17,141 nt of DNA from positions 1 to 17,141 of the forward strand of contig DAOUHO010000071.1 in assembly GCA_034428595.1 (NCBI GenBank), in the 5' to 3' direction. The notes under the pieces are model-generated. The model ran no database searches. It was not told where the DNA came from and was given only the letters and a program-made list of their open reading frames with translations. The stretch comes from JAJECS01 sp034428595 (lineage in GTDB: Bacteria; Chloroflexota; UBA11872). Positions 8,161-15,014 of the stretch are shown in pieces; positions within the stretch are counted from its first letter, which is position 1; every line of letters begins with the position of its first letter. A program made the translations under genes and the position numbers.

Positions 8161-8561
8161 GGAGCTGAGGGCGCTTGAGCCGGGAGCCGTTGCACCACGC
8201 GCGCGGGAATGCCCAGATCGATGAGCGTCCGAGCCGCGGTGATGGAGCCGAACAGGCGGCGGTAGGTGGTGATCCGCTCGGCATACAGGGGGCCGATGCC
8301 GGGCAGCTCATCGGCGAGCTCCTCAGCGGATGCCACATTGATCCACTGGAGTGTCGCGACCGAGAGCTCGATCGCCGGGGGCGATGGCACGGCCGGAGGT
8401 GGAGCAGTTTCCGGTGCGGCGGTGGGCGTGAGGACCGCCAGCGCCACGGCTGCCGGCGCAAGGAGCAAGCCGATCCAGCGATAGATCCGCAGATGTGGCC
8501 GGGACCCGGCGTTTACGGCCTGCCCGTCCACCGGCTGCGCGTGCTCCGACGTGTTCGCCAA
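8157..8561 (-). CDS. comEA: ComEA-like membrane-anchored helix-hairpin-helix DNA-binding protein
   Basis: This 134-residue protein has a short basic N-terminus, one membrane segment (about 28-47, IGLLLAPAAVALAVL), a Pro/Ala-rich linker (48-64) and a C-terminal helix-hairpin-helix domain (about 73-130). That domain contains INVASAEELADELPGIGP (74-91), the classic ComEA DNA-binding motif. It is expected to hold incoming double-stranded DNA outside the membrane and pass it to ComEC. The TTG start at 8561 is 1 nt after the stop of the moeA::PBP gene, with no strong ribosome-binding site, so translation probably depends on the upstream gene; a GTG at 8531 is an alternative. Its own stop overlaps the comEC start. 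The order comEA-comEC is conserved in many bacteria. Confidence 0.9.
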   Translation of the reverse strand: MANTSEHAQPVDGQAVNAGSRPHLRIYRWIGLLLAPAAVALAVLTPTAAPETAPPPAVPSPPAIELSVATLQWINVASAEELADELPGIGPLYAERITTYRRLFGSITAARTLIDLGIPARVVQRLPAQAPSAP

Positions 8562-8562
8562 G

Positions 8563-10572
8563 CTAGGTCAGCGTTTCACGCGCCGCCGGCTCAGGAAGCT
8601 CGGCGGCCACCTGCCCCATCCGCGACGTGTCGTAGCCGCCCATGGCCTCGACCTGACGCGCAAACGCCGGATCGCGCAATACATCCAGCACGGGCCGCAG
8701 CACCGGCGATTCGTAGTGCTCGCGCGGGATGGCGAGGTCGTAGCGCTCTTCGAGCAGTGGGATGAAGTCGAGTTTCAGCGCCCGTGCGGCGGCCAGCACG
8801 CCGAGACCGGCGTCGGCGCCGCCGGCGGCCACGTCGGCGGCCACGGCGACGTGGGTGTACAGGTCTCGTTCGTAGCCGCCAATGGCCGCGCCGGTGAGTC
8901 CGCGGCGCTGCAACTCGAAGTCCAGCAGCATCCGCGTTCCCGACCCGCGTTGCCGGTTCACGAAGACGACCTCGCCGCGTGCCAGGTCGTCGATCGCCTG
9001 GATGCCGAGCGGATTGCCCGGGGCGACCATGAGTCCCTGTTGCCGGTGCGCGAAGGTCACGAGGACGACATCGCGTCTGGGAAGGATGCGTCGAACGTCC
9101 GCGACGTTGTAGGCGCCGGTGGCCGGATCGATCAGGTGGCATCCGGCGGCATGCGCGTTGTTGCGGCGCAGCGCCACCAGCCCACCCTGACTGCCGACGT
9201 TGGTCGACGCTACCGCGGCCGGGGCGAACCGCCGGTGGACCTCGTTGGCCAGAAGATCGAGGGCGGGATCGTGGCTGCCGATAATCACCGCCGTGTGGTC
9301 GACGGCGTCGGGATCGGTGAGCAGGTCCACGTCGACCGACGATCCAGCCGCGAGGCCCTCGGACATCCTGGGAATGCGGATGACGCCGTCGGCGCGCACC
9401 ATCGAGGTGATCATGCCGGCCCCGCGCGCGAGTGGAGCGGCGATGGTGCGCGCGCCAACGCGGCCAAGCTTCACGCGCACGAATTCGTCGTCCCCCATGG
9501 GCGACACCACGGCCCGCGGGACCACCGCCCGCAGCGTTGGCCGGCGGCCTCGCTGACGGCCGAGCCGGGCGTCGATGAGCGGAGCCACGAACAGCTCCAT
9601 CGCCAGCGCCGCGGACACGGGATAGCCGGGAATGCCCACGATGGCGCGCCCGCGAGCGACGCCAAGGACCACCGGGTGCCCCGGTCGGATCGCCACGCCG
9701 TGCACCAGCACCTCGCCGTGCGCGGCAATGACTCGCGCCGTGAAGTCTTCCGCGCCTGCCGATGAGCCGGCATTGATGACCACGATGTCGGCGCGGTCGA
9801 GCGCCTCATCCACCGCCGCTCGCAGGCGCGCGAAGTCGTCGGGTATCGGCGGCAGCCGCTCGGCGTCCGCGCCCCACTCGCGTGCGGTTGCCGCGAGCAT
9901 GAGCGAATTCGAGTCCACGATCTGCCCCGGCCCGGCCTCGGCTCCCGGCGGCACCAGCTCCGAGCCTGTGGGGAGGACCGCCACGCGTGGGGGCCGGCGG
10001 ATTTGGAGCGACGCGTGGCCGGCCGCGGCGGCTGCGGCGACATCCACGGGGCGAAGCGTGTGGCCGGCGGGAAGCACCAGCTCGGTTGCCACGATGTCCT
10101 CGCCCAGCGGACGAACATGCTGCCAAGGCGCGACGGCCGCGAGTATCTCCACGCTGCCGTCGCCGACCTCGTGAAGGTCTTCCAGCATCACCACGGCATC
10201 CATACCCGAGGGCATGGCGTCGCCAGTGTCGACCCACACGGCGTCCCGGCCCATACCAAGGCGCAGCGGCGAGGTGGGCGACGCACCACGGGTCGTCTCC
10301 GCCGCAACGGCGATGCCGTCCATGGCCGCGGCGTGGTAGTGGGGATTCGACGTACGAGCCCAGACCGCCGAGGCCGCTACCCGTCCAACCGCCGCTTCGA
10401 GGGGCACTGATATCGCCGATCCGGGCGACAGGGCGCCCGCGCCGTGCAGCGCCTCGTCAAAACGCGCCCGTGCCTCATCGAGCGGCACGTCCTGCAAATA
10501 CGGCAAGCGGCCGCTGCTCCCCGGTGGAGCGTGGTGGCTCGGTCGGTCGCCCGACATGGAGGGCGCGGTCAT
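8563..10572 (-). CDS. MoeA-like molybdopterin molybdotransferase fused to a C-terminal PBP-like (COG1910-type) domain
   Basis: From the ATG at 10572 the protein has 669 residues, against about 400 for a plain MoeA. The MoeA part (about 15-420) has HAAAMDGIAV (80-89), TGDAMPSGMDAVVMLED (116-132), LPTGSELV (200-207), NAGSSAGAEDFT (267-278) with the conserved Asp, and GIPGYPVSA (313-321). The C-terminal part (about 427-645) is a periplasmic-binding-like domain. It contains IIGSHDPALDLL (430-441), STNVGSQGGLVAL (456-468), NRQRGSGTRMLLD (539-551), and ADAGLGVLAAARALKLDFIP (586-605). Such fusions are known; the PBP part is thought to sense molybdate, tungstate or the cofactor, though its ligand is not established. 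The start overlaps the stop of the upstream moeA (ATGA), indicating translational coupling. It probably acts in metal insertion into molybdopterin. Confidence 0.92.
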   Translation of the reverse strand: MTAPSMSGDRPSHHAPPGSSGRLPYLQDVPLDEARARFDEALHGAGALSPGSAISVPLEAAVGRVAASAVWARTSNPHYHAAAMDGIAVAAETTRGASPTSPLRLGMGRDAVWVDTGDAMPSGMDAVVMLEDLHEVGDGSVEILAAVAPWQHVRPLGEDIVATELVLPAGHTLRPVDVAAAAAAGHASLQIRRPPRVAVLPTGSELVPPGAEAGPGQIVDSNSLMLAATAREWGADAERLPPIPDDFARLRAAVDEALDRADIVVINAGSSAGAEDFTARVIAAHGEVLVHGVAIRPGHPVVLGVARGRAIVGIPGYPVSAALAMELFVAPLIDARLGRQRGRRPTLRAVVPRAVVSPMGDDEFVRVKLGRVGARTIAAPLARGAGMITSMVRADGVIRIPRMSEGLAAGSSVDVDLLTDPDAVDHTAVIIGSHDPALDLLANEVHRRFAPAAVASTNVGSQGGLVALRRNNAHAAGCHLIDPATGAYNVADVRRILPRRDVVLVTFAHRQQGLMVAPGNPLGIQAIDDLARGEVVFVNRQRGSGTRMLLDFELQRRGLTGAAIGGYERDLYTHVAVAADVAAGGADAGLGVLAAARALKLDFIPLLEERYDLAIPREHYESPVLRPVLDVLRDPAFARQVEAMGGYDTSRMGQVAAELPEPAARETLT

Positions 10573-11807
10573 GCCAGCGGGCGGATGTCGACAAACGCGC
10601 CGGCTTGGAGGCCGTTGGCGTCGGCCGGTATCCGGATCAGCGCATCGGCGCGCACGAGCGTGAAGATTAGGTTCGATGCACCAAAGATGGGCTCCGCCCA
10701 CAGGCAGCCGTCACGTTTGATGAGGTGCGCGGGGATGAAATCGAGGCGGCCCGCCGTGGAGGCCACGTTGCGCGCCAGCCGGGCACGCAGCGGTGATGCG
10801 GGACTGTCGGGCGGTGCGCCCTGCAGCCGGCGAATCGTGGGGGCTACCAGCAGGTCGAACACGACCAGCGCCGAGACCGGATTCCCCGGCAAGCCGAAGA
10901 TGGGCTTGCCGTCGGCCAGGGCCACGATCGACGGCTTGCCGGGCTTGAGGGCCAAACCGTGCGCCAGGACGCCCGGCGTCCCCAGCGACCCGATCACGTC
11001 CGCCGTGTGATCGCGCGCGCTCACCGAGCTTCCGGCGCTGATGACAACGATGTCGCACTCCCCCAGCGCGTCGCGCGCCACGGTCGCCAACGCGGAGCGC
11101 GCGTCGGGCACGATGCCGTAGATCCGCGCCACGCCGCCCGCGCGCTCCACCTCCACGGTGAGCGTGGTCGAGTTCACGTCCCGAACTTCGCCCGGTTCCG
11201 GCGCCTGGTGAGGCGGCACGACTTCGTCGCCGGTCGCGATGAGCCCCACGATCGGAGCTTGGGCGACCGAGACGTGCGTTACGCCAAGCGCGGCGAGCCC
11301 GCCAAGATCCTGCGATCGCAGTCGCGCGCTCTGCGAGATGACCACCGCCCCCTCGGCGACGTCGTCGCCGCGCTGGATCACCGCCTCCCGGACCGCGACC
11401 GGCCGCATGACTTCAATCATCCGGTCATCGATCCACTCGGTGTGCTCCACCATCACGACTGCGTCGCTGCCCTGCGGCAACATGCCGCCGGTGTGGATCA
11501 CCATGGCCTCGCCGGGCGCTATGCCCTGGCTCGGGGGCGCGCCCATCGGCACCTCGCCGATCACGGCGAGGGCGGCGGGCAAGGACTCGGTCGCGCCGAA
11601 CGTGTCCGACGCGCGCACGGCGAACCCGTCCATCAAGGATCGGTCGAAGGACGGGCTGGATTCGGGCGCTCGCACCGGGTGTGCCGAAACCCGACCGGCA
11701 GCGGCCGACAACGGCACGGATTCCACGCGAGGCTCGGGCAAGCCGGCTTCGAGTAGCCGTTCCAACGCCGTTTCGGGTGAAACGACGTCGAATAGCTTAG
11801 TTGCCAT
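10569..11807 (-). CDS. moeA: Molybdopterin molybdotransferase MoeA
   Basis: This 412-residue protein is the standard length for MoeA, which inserts molybdate into adenylylated molybdopterin. Motifs are SFDRSLMDGFAV (53-64), HTGGMLPQGSDAVVMVEH (105-122), ATGDEVVPP (191-199), SAGSSVSARDHT (257-268) with the conserved Asp, LKPGKP (287-292) and GLPGNPVSA (305-313). The ATG at 11807 is preferred because conserved MoeA sequence (LFDVVSPETALERLL) begins at once; an upstream GTG at 11873 would add 22 Arg/Ala-rich residues. It heads the leftward operon and overlaps the second moeA by 4 nt. Two moeA copies in tandem, one plain and one PBP-fused, suggest either a two-subunit assembly or different metal (Mo versus W) or enzyme clients; which of these is unknown. 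Confidence 0.95.
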   Translation of the reverse strand: MATKLFDVVSPETALERLLEAGLPEPRVESVPLSAAAGRVSAHPVRAPESSPSFDRSLMDGFAVRASDTFGATESLPAALAVIGEVPMGAPPSQGIAPGEAMVIHTGGMLPQGSDAVVMVEHTEWIDDRMIEVMRPVAVREAVIQRGDDVAEGAVVISQSARLRSQDLGGLAALGVTHVSVAQAPIVGLIATGDEVVPPHQAPEPGEVRDVNSTTLTVEVERAGGVARIYGIVPDARSALATVARDALGECDIVVISAGSSVSARDHTADVIGSLGTPGVLAHGLALKPGKPSIVALADGKPIFGLPGNPVSALVVFDLLVAPTIRRLQGAPPDSPASPLRARLARNVASTAGRLDFIPAHLIKRDGCLWAEPIFGASNLIFTLVRADALIRIPADANGLQAGAFVDIRPLA

Positions 11808-11921
11808 GCCCGCAGCGCTCTTCAGATGACGGCGGCGTGCATGATTCTGTCGTGCGAGCGGCGCGGCGTCCACGCCGGCGGGCCCGATAGACTCTGGCGC
11901 CGTTAGACCCTCTCAACGCCG

Positions 11922-12200
11922 ATGTGCGACGAGCCGCAGTCCCGCGACGATCCCCGAGCGGCAACCACGCTCGATCTGGGTGGCGTTGAGGTCAAGGTCT
12001 CCGTGTGGCGCGGAGGAGCCTCCTGGCGCGCCGTCGCGCAGGTTGGCCGGCGGGAAGTGATGGTCCTGAACGGCGCGAACCGCGACGACGCCCTTGCCCG
12101 TCTGCGAGAGAGCCTGCTGGCCAACGCCGAGGTCACGCGGGCGCTCGGGCTGGCGCCGGCCAGGCGGTGGTCGGCCAACCCCTACTGGAAAGGCCGGTAG
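11922..12200 (+). CDS. Small protein of unknown function, 92 residues
   Basis: I do not recognise this protein. The frame has strongly GC-rich third positions, like the neighbouring real genes, which supports it being coding. It has a polar start, then a strand-strand segment VEVKVSVWRGGASWRAVAQVG with REVMVLNG following (22-51). A helix NRDDALARLRESLLANAEV (53-71) comes next, and an aromatic, basic tail NPYWKGR ends it. This beta-beta-alpha layout loosely resembles the partial RNase H-like fold of HicB-type proteins, but that is only a shape comparison. It lies between the divergent moeA start (114 bp away) and groEL (168 bp downstream, same strand). No clear ribosome-binding site precedes the ATG at 11922. 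It could be co-transcribed with groEL, although a promoter-like sequence lies between them. Confidence 0.6.
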   Translation: MCDEPQSRDDPRAATTLDLGGVEVKVSVWRGGASWRAVAQVGRREVMVLNGANRDDALARLRESLLANAEVTRALGLAPARRWSANPYWKGR

Positions 12201-12239
12201 GCCAGCCGGCGGTCGATCGAAATCTGGCGGCTGATTCTG

Positions 12240-12266
12240 TTGGGCTGGGAGACTCTGCGCTACAAT
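12240..12266 (+). promoter_or_regulatory. Candidate sigma-70-type promoter for groEL
   Basis: TACAAT at 12261-12266 is a good -10 match. TTGGGC at 12240-12245 is a possible -35 but leaves only 15 nt of spacer; TGTTGG at 12238-12243 would give 17. It lies about 100 nt upstream of the groEL start, in the 168-bp gap after the 92-residue gene. No CIRCE (TTAGCACTC-N9-GAGTGCTAA) is visible, so HrcA control is not supported. Confidence 0.4.
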
Positions 12267-12353
12267 TTGGCGCTAACGAAGCCATTCACTGGCTGACCCG
12301 CGCGCCGGGTCCCTCAATTGCCCGCGCGCCACTCCCACACAGTTCACACTTTC

Positions 12354-12359
12354 AGGAGG
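12354..12359 (+). promoter_or_regulatory. Ribosome-binding site AGGAGG of groEL
   Basis: A perfect AGGAGG sits 9 nt before the ATG at 12369. It fixes the groEL start there and not at the in-frame ATG at 12318, which would add 17 residues not found in GroEL proteins. Confidence 0.85.
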
Positions 12360-12368
12360 CTGCCGAGT

Positions 12369-14006
12369 ATGCCTGGCAATCCCAAAGAGCTCCGCTTCAG
12401 CGCCGAGGCCCGCAGCGCCCTGCTGCAGGGCGTGGACGCGGTCGCCAACGCCGTGCGCGTCACCCTGGGTCCCCGGGGACGCAATGTTGCGCTGGGCCGA
12501 AATTTCGGGGCTCCCGTGGTCACAAACGACGGGGTGACGGTCGCCCGAGACATCGAGCTCGGAAGCAACTTCGCGAACATGGGCACCCAGCTCATCAAGG
12601 AAGCGGCCAGCAAGACCAACGACGTCGCCGGCGACGGCACGACAACCGCCACGGTCTTGGCGCAAGCCATGATTCACGGCGGCTTGCGGGCGATCGCGGC
12701 CGATATGAACCCGATGATCCTCAAGCGCGGGATCCAGAAGGCGCTCAAGGCGGCCGACGACGCGATCAGCAAACAGTCGCGCGAGGTTGACGATCCGCGT
12801 CAGATGGAATGGGTCGCGACGATCTCTTCGGGCGATCCCGACGTTGGTCGCATGATCGCCGAGTCCCTTGACCGCGCGGGCAAAAACGGCGCGGTTTCGG
12901 TGGAAGAAGGCCGCACGAACGCGCTCGAGCTCGAGCTGGTGGACGGCATGCAGCTCGACCGCGGCTATATCTCGCCGTACCTGATCAGCAACACCGACCG
13001 CATGTCGGCGGAGCTTGAAGACGCCAGCATCTTCGTGACGGACTGGCAGCTCAAGAGCGCCCAGGACATGCTGCCGTTCCTGGAGCGCCTGGTGCAGGGC
13101 GGACACCGCAACGTGCTGTTCATTGCCGACGACGTCGAAGGCGACATGCTGGCAACGCTGATCGTCAACAAGGCCCGCGGCCTCCTCAACTCGATCGCGA
13201 TCAAGGCGCCGGCCTACGGCGACCGGCGGAAGGCGATCCTGGAGGACATCGCGATTTTGGCCAACGCCACGGTGGTGGCGCGCGATCTGGGCGAGGACCT
13301 CAAGGACACGCCGCTGTCCGTGCTAGGCAAGGCTCGCCGCATCATGGTGACCAAGGACGAGACGACCATCGTCGAGGGCGCCGGATCGACGCGCGACATC
13401 AACGCCCGCATCGAGCAGATTCGAGCGGAGATGGATAACACGGATTCGGCCTACGACCGCGAGAAGCTCCAGGAGCGCGCGGCCAAGCTGGCCGGCGGCG
13501 TGGCGGTGCTGCGCGTGGGCGCCCCGACCGAGGTGGAGCTCAAGGAGAAGAAGCACCGCGTCGAGGACGCCCTGTCGGCGACCCAAGCCGCGGTGGACGA
13601 GGGCATCGTGCCCGGCGCGGGTACGGCGTACGTCCGCGCAATGGCCGCGGTCGACCAGGTGCACAAGGAGCTTTCCGGCGACGAGGCGATCGGCGCCCGG
13701 ATCGTGCGCGATGCGCTGCCGGTGCCCCTGCGGCAGATTGCCGTCAACGCCGGCGAGACGGGCGATGTCATCGTCCAGCGCGTCGCCGACGCCGAAGGCC
13801 CGATGGGCTACAACGGAGCGGATGGGCAGATCGCCGACCTCACCGAGGTCGGCGTGGTCGATCCGACGAAGGTGGTTCGGGCCGCGCTGCAGAACGCCGG
13901 CAGCGTGGCGATGATGATTCTCTCGACGGAGACGCTGATCGCGGACTTGCCGCCGAAGAAGAAAGCATCGCCGATTCCGCCCAGCGGCGACCTCGGCATG
14001 ATGTAG
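12369..14006 (+). CDS. groEL: 60-kDa chaperonin GroEL
   Basis: This 545-residue protein is a subunit of the double-ring ATP-dependent folding chaperonin. Equatorial motifs are VTLGPRGRNV (31-40), VVTNDGVTVAR (50-60) with Asp54, AGDGTTTATVLA (87-98) with Asp89, and EKKHRVEDALSAT (393-405) with Asp400, equivalent to the ATPase Asp398 of E. coli. The apical domain has RGYISPYLISN (198-208), DMLPFLERL (233-241) and DVEGDMLATLIVN (255-267), so the substrate and GroES-binding helices look intact. Differences from common GroELs are KAPAYGDRR (279-287) instead of KAPGFGDRR, VPGAG (414-418) where the nucleotide loop is usually GGG, and a short tail ending GDLGMM without GGM repeats. No groES lies next to it, so it may be a paralogue or have its co-chaperonin elsewhere. 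A strong hairpin follows the stop. Confidence 0.97.
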   Translation: MPGNPKELRFSAEARSALLQGVDAVANAVRVTLGPRGRNVALGRNFGAPVVTNDGVTVARDIELGSNFANMGTQLIKEAASKTNDVAGDGTTTATVLAQAMIHGGLRAIAADMNPMILKRGIQKALKAADDAISKQSREVDDPRQMEWVATISSGDPDVGRMIAESLDRAGKNGAVSVEEGRTNALELELVDGMQLDRGYISPYLISNTDRMSAELEDASIFVTDWQLKSAQDMLPFLERLVQGGHRNVLFIADDVEGDMLATLIVNKARGLLNSIAIKAPAYGDRRKAILEDIAILANATVVARDLGEDLKDTPLSVLGKARRIMVTKDETTIVEGAGSTRDINARIEQIRAEMDNTDSAYDREKLQERAAKLAGGVAVLRVGAPTEVELKEKKHRVEDALSATQAAVDEGIVPGAGTAYVRAMAAVDQVHKELSGDEAIGARIVRDALPVPLRQIAVNAGETGDVIVQRVADAEGPMGYNGADGQIADLTEVGVVDPTKVVRAALQNAGSVAMMILSTETLIADLPPKKKASPIPPSGDLGMM

Positions 14007-14020
14007 CCGAAGGGCGACTT

Positions 14021-14057
14021 GCACGACGCCCGGCGCCTGGTGCGCCGGGCGTCGTGC
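14021..14057 (+). terminator. Perfect 16-bp hairpin downstream of groEL (probable terminator)
   Basis: The arms GCACGACGCCCGGCGC (14021-14036) and GCGCCGGGCGTCGTGC (14042-14057) pair perfectly around the loop CTGGT, 14 nt after the groEL stop. Only GTT follows, so a typical U-tract is absent. Termination would rely on the very stable stem, or the hairpin may protect the 3' end of the mRNA. Confidence 0.7.
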
Positions 14058-14073
14058 GTTAAGGCAGGGACGC

Positions 14074-14090
14074 GGCGAACGGATTGGGGC
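14074..14090 (+). repeat. 17-bp copy of one arm of the 4191-4274 repeat element
   Basis: GGCGAACGGATTGGGGC is identical to 4246-4262. The matching opposite arm is absent here, so this is a partial or decayed copy. It sits at the boundary where codon use and base composition become less GC-rich. Confidence 0.6.
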
Positions 14091-14138
14091 GGGATTCTGA
14101 TACATGTTCGGGCGTCTTCTTGGATTGCGAAGTAGAGC

Positions 14139-14318
14139 CTAGACGGCCCACGCAATCAGCAGCCGGTGGACCCACGCGTTGCTGCCTGGTCCAAGGCAAA
14201 CCCAATCGCGCTCGGGCAGTCCTAACATGCAGGCCCCGTAGGTGTCTCTTGAAGTGTCCAAGATCGGCTCCGGCGACTTCAGTTCGCACCAGCGCCCGCG
14301 CTTGGAACGCTGCTTCAC
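14139..14318 (-). CDS. Possible 59-residue ORF coupled to the HicA-like gene
   Basis: On the minus strand the stop of the HicA-like gene (TGA, 14317-14315) overlaps a GTG at 14318 as GTGA, the same 4-nt overlap seen at comEA-comEC. The frame then runs 59 codons to a TAG at 14139. The product starts MKQRSKRGRWCELKSPEP and ends in GPGSNAWVHRLLIAWAV. It is basic at the N-terminus and aromatic/hydrophobic at the C-terminus, with two internal cysteines. I do not recognise any family. The overlap and the uninterrupted frame are what is seen; that it is translated is inference. It could equally be chance read-through of non-coding sequence, because third-position bias is weak in this region. Confidence 0.3.
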   Translation of the reverse strand: MKQRSKRGRWCELKSPEPILDTSRDTYGACMLGLPERDWVCLGPGSNAWVHRLLIAWAV

Positions 14319-14578
14319 GAGACGTCGCCGCGCATCTTGCGCATTCGCTCGATAAGACCACGTCGGCCCCAACCGGTTTGCTTAGGACCCAGAATCAGGC
14401 CAAGCGTCGTGCGAGGGATCGGGCTGCGCTTTTCCGGAATCGTGGTTCGACGGTAGGTATCGCCCTGCCCAGTGGTAAACAACCGTCCATGAGGGCTCGG
14501 TCGTTCGGTCCAACCCTCATATCGGAGAATCTTCATCAACTCTCTTGGCGATATCGTGAGCCGCCCACCTGATCCCAC
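14315..14578 (-). CDS. HicA-like toxin (putative mRNA interferase)
   Basis: The product has 87 residues, slightly longer than typical HicA. It follows the family outline: an N-terminal helix ISPRELMKILRYEGW (9-23), a strand with the histidine in ERPSPHGRLF (25-34; His30 at the usual catalytic GSH-like position), a strand YRRTTIPEK (42-50), and IPRTTLGLILGPKQTGWGRR (54-73) resembling the PxGTLxxIL end of HicA. HicA toxins are double-stranded-RNA-binding-fold ribonucleases that cut mRNA and are blocked by HicB. The start is GTG at 14578, 15 nt after the HicB-like stop. No strong ribosome-binding site is seen beyond TAAGG at the antitoxin stop, so expression is probably coupled to the antitoxin. 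Gene order is antitoxin then toxin, reversed from classical hicAB. Codon use is more relaxed than in neighbours, hinting at acquisition. Confidence 0.65.
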   Translation of the reverse strand: MGSGGRLTISPRELMKILRYEGWTERPSPHGRLFTTGQGDTYRRTTIPEKRSPIPRTTLGLILGPKQTGWGRRGLIERMRKMRGDVS

Positions 14579-14593
14579 GTCCGCGCGGCGACC

Positions 14594-14995
14594 TTAGGCG
14601 ACTGCCGGAGCCAGCGAAAGTTGATACTGCGGCAACCACGGCGGCAACGTTTCCGATGACACCGGTTCAAGCGCCGGCAACCGAGATTGCTGCACATCGC
14701 GCAGACAGTCGAGCACCAATTCTGGCAGCGGGAGAACCTCGATACCACAGGACGCGAAGACGTTGGCGCGCTCACCATCGGCCTCAACTGAGTTGAGTTC
14801 GAAGAGCACAAGTTCCTTGAGTTCGTGTGATACCTGGTCGAGATCGTCCCCATACGTCGATGTGCCGAGCTCCTCGCACACGCCTACCCAGACCGCGTCT
14901 TCCCAGGTGTACGTCATTCGCAGCGCAATCAACACTGGCGGGTCAAGTTGGACACTAAAGTAGAACTCGATCGAGCACCTCCGCGTGTCATCCAT
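14594..14995 (-). CDS. HicB-like antitoxin
   Basis: From the ATG at 14995 the product has 133 residues. The core (about 21-75) reads ALRMTYTWEDAVWVGVCEEL then GTSTYGDDLDQVSHELKELV. That is the strand, strand, ELGT-x-T-x-GD and helix arrangement of HicB-family partial RNase H folds, where the expected helix is GDTxEEAxxNLxEAV. The C-terminal third (about 95-133, Pro/Leu-rich) shows no recognisable ribbon-helix-helix or helix-turn-helix, so any DNA-binding and autoregulatory role is unclear. Start choice rests on a strong GGAGGT 7 nt upstream; a longer frame back to 15052 has no such support. It directly precedes the HicA-like gene, forming a two-gene module between groEL and rpoD. The antitoxin role is inferred from family and context. 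Confidence 0.7.
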   Translation of the reverse strand: MDDTRRCSIEFYFSVQLDPPVLIALRMTYTWEDAVWVGVCEELGTSTYGDDLDQVSHELKELVLFELNSVEADGERANVFASCGIEVLPLPELVLDCLRDVQQSRLPALEPVSSETLPPWLPQYQLSLAPAVA

Positions 14996-15002
14996 GGTCT
15001 CG

Positions 15003-15014
15003 ACCTCCCTCCTC
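15003..15014 (-). promoter_or_regulatory. Strong ribosome-binding site of the HicB-like gene
   Basis: The minus strand reads GAGGAGGGAGGT, with GGAGGT 7 nt before the ATG at 14995. It is among the best Shine-Dalgarno sequences in the window, consistent with the antitoxin being made in excess of the toxin, whose own site is weak. Confidence 0.8.

Noticed and set aside
8551..9765. 404-codon plus-strand open frame
   Set aside because: Antisense to the PBP-fused moeA gene; His/Arg/Gly-rich translation typical of shadow frames.
11808..11873. Longer moeA start at GTG 11873
   Set aside because: The added 22 residues are Arg/Ala-rich and unlike MoeA N-termini; ATG 11807 is directly followed by conserved sequence.
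12201..12368. Possible CIRCE operator upstream of groEL
   Set aside because: The region contains GGCGCTAAC but no TTAGCACTC-N9-GAGTGCTAA arrangement.
14084..14572. 162-codon plus-strand frame opposite the HicA-like gene
   Set aside because: No ribosome-binding site or motif; the opposite strand carries the HicA outline and the coupled start codons.
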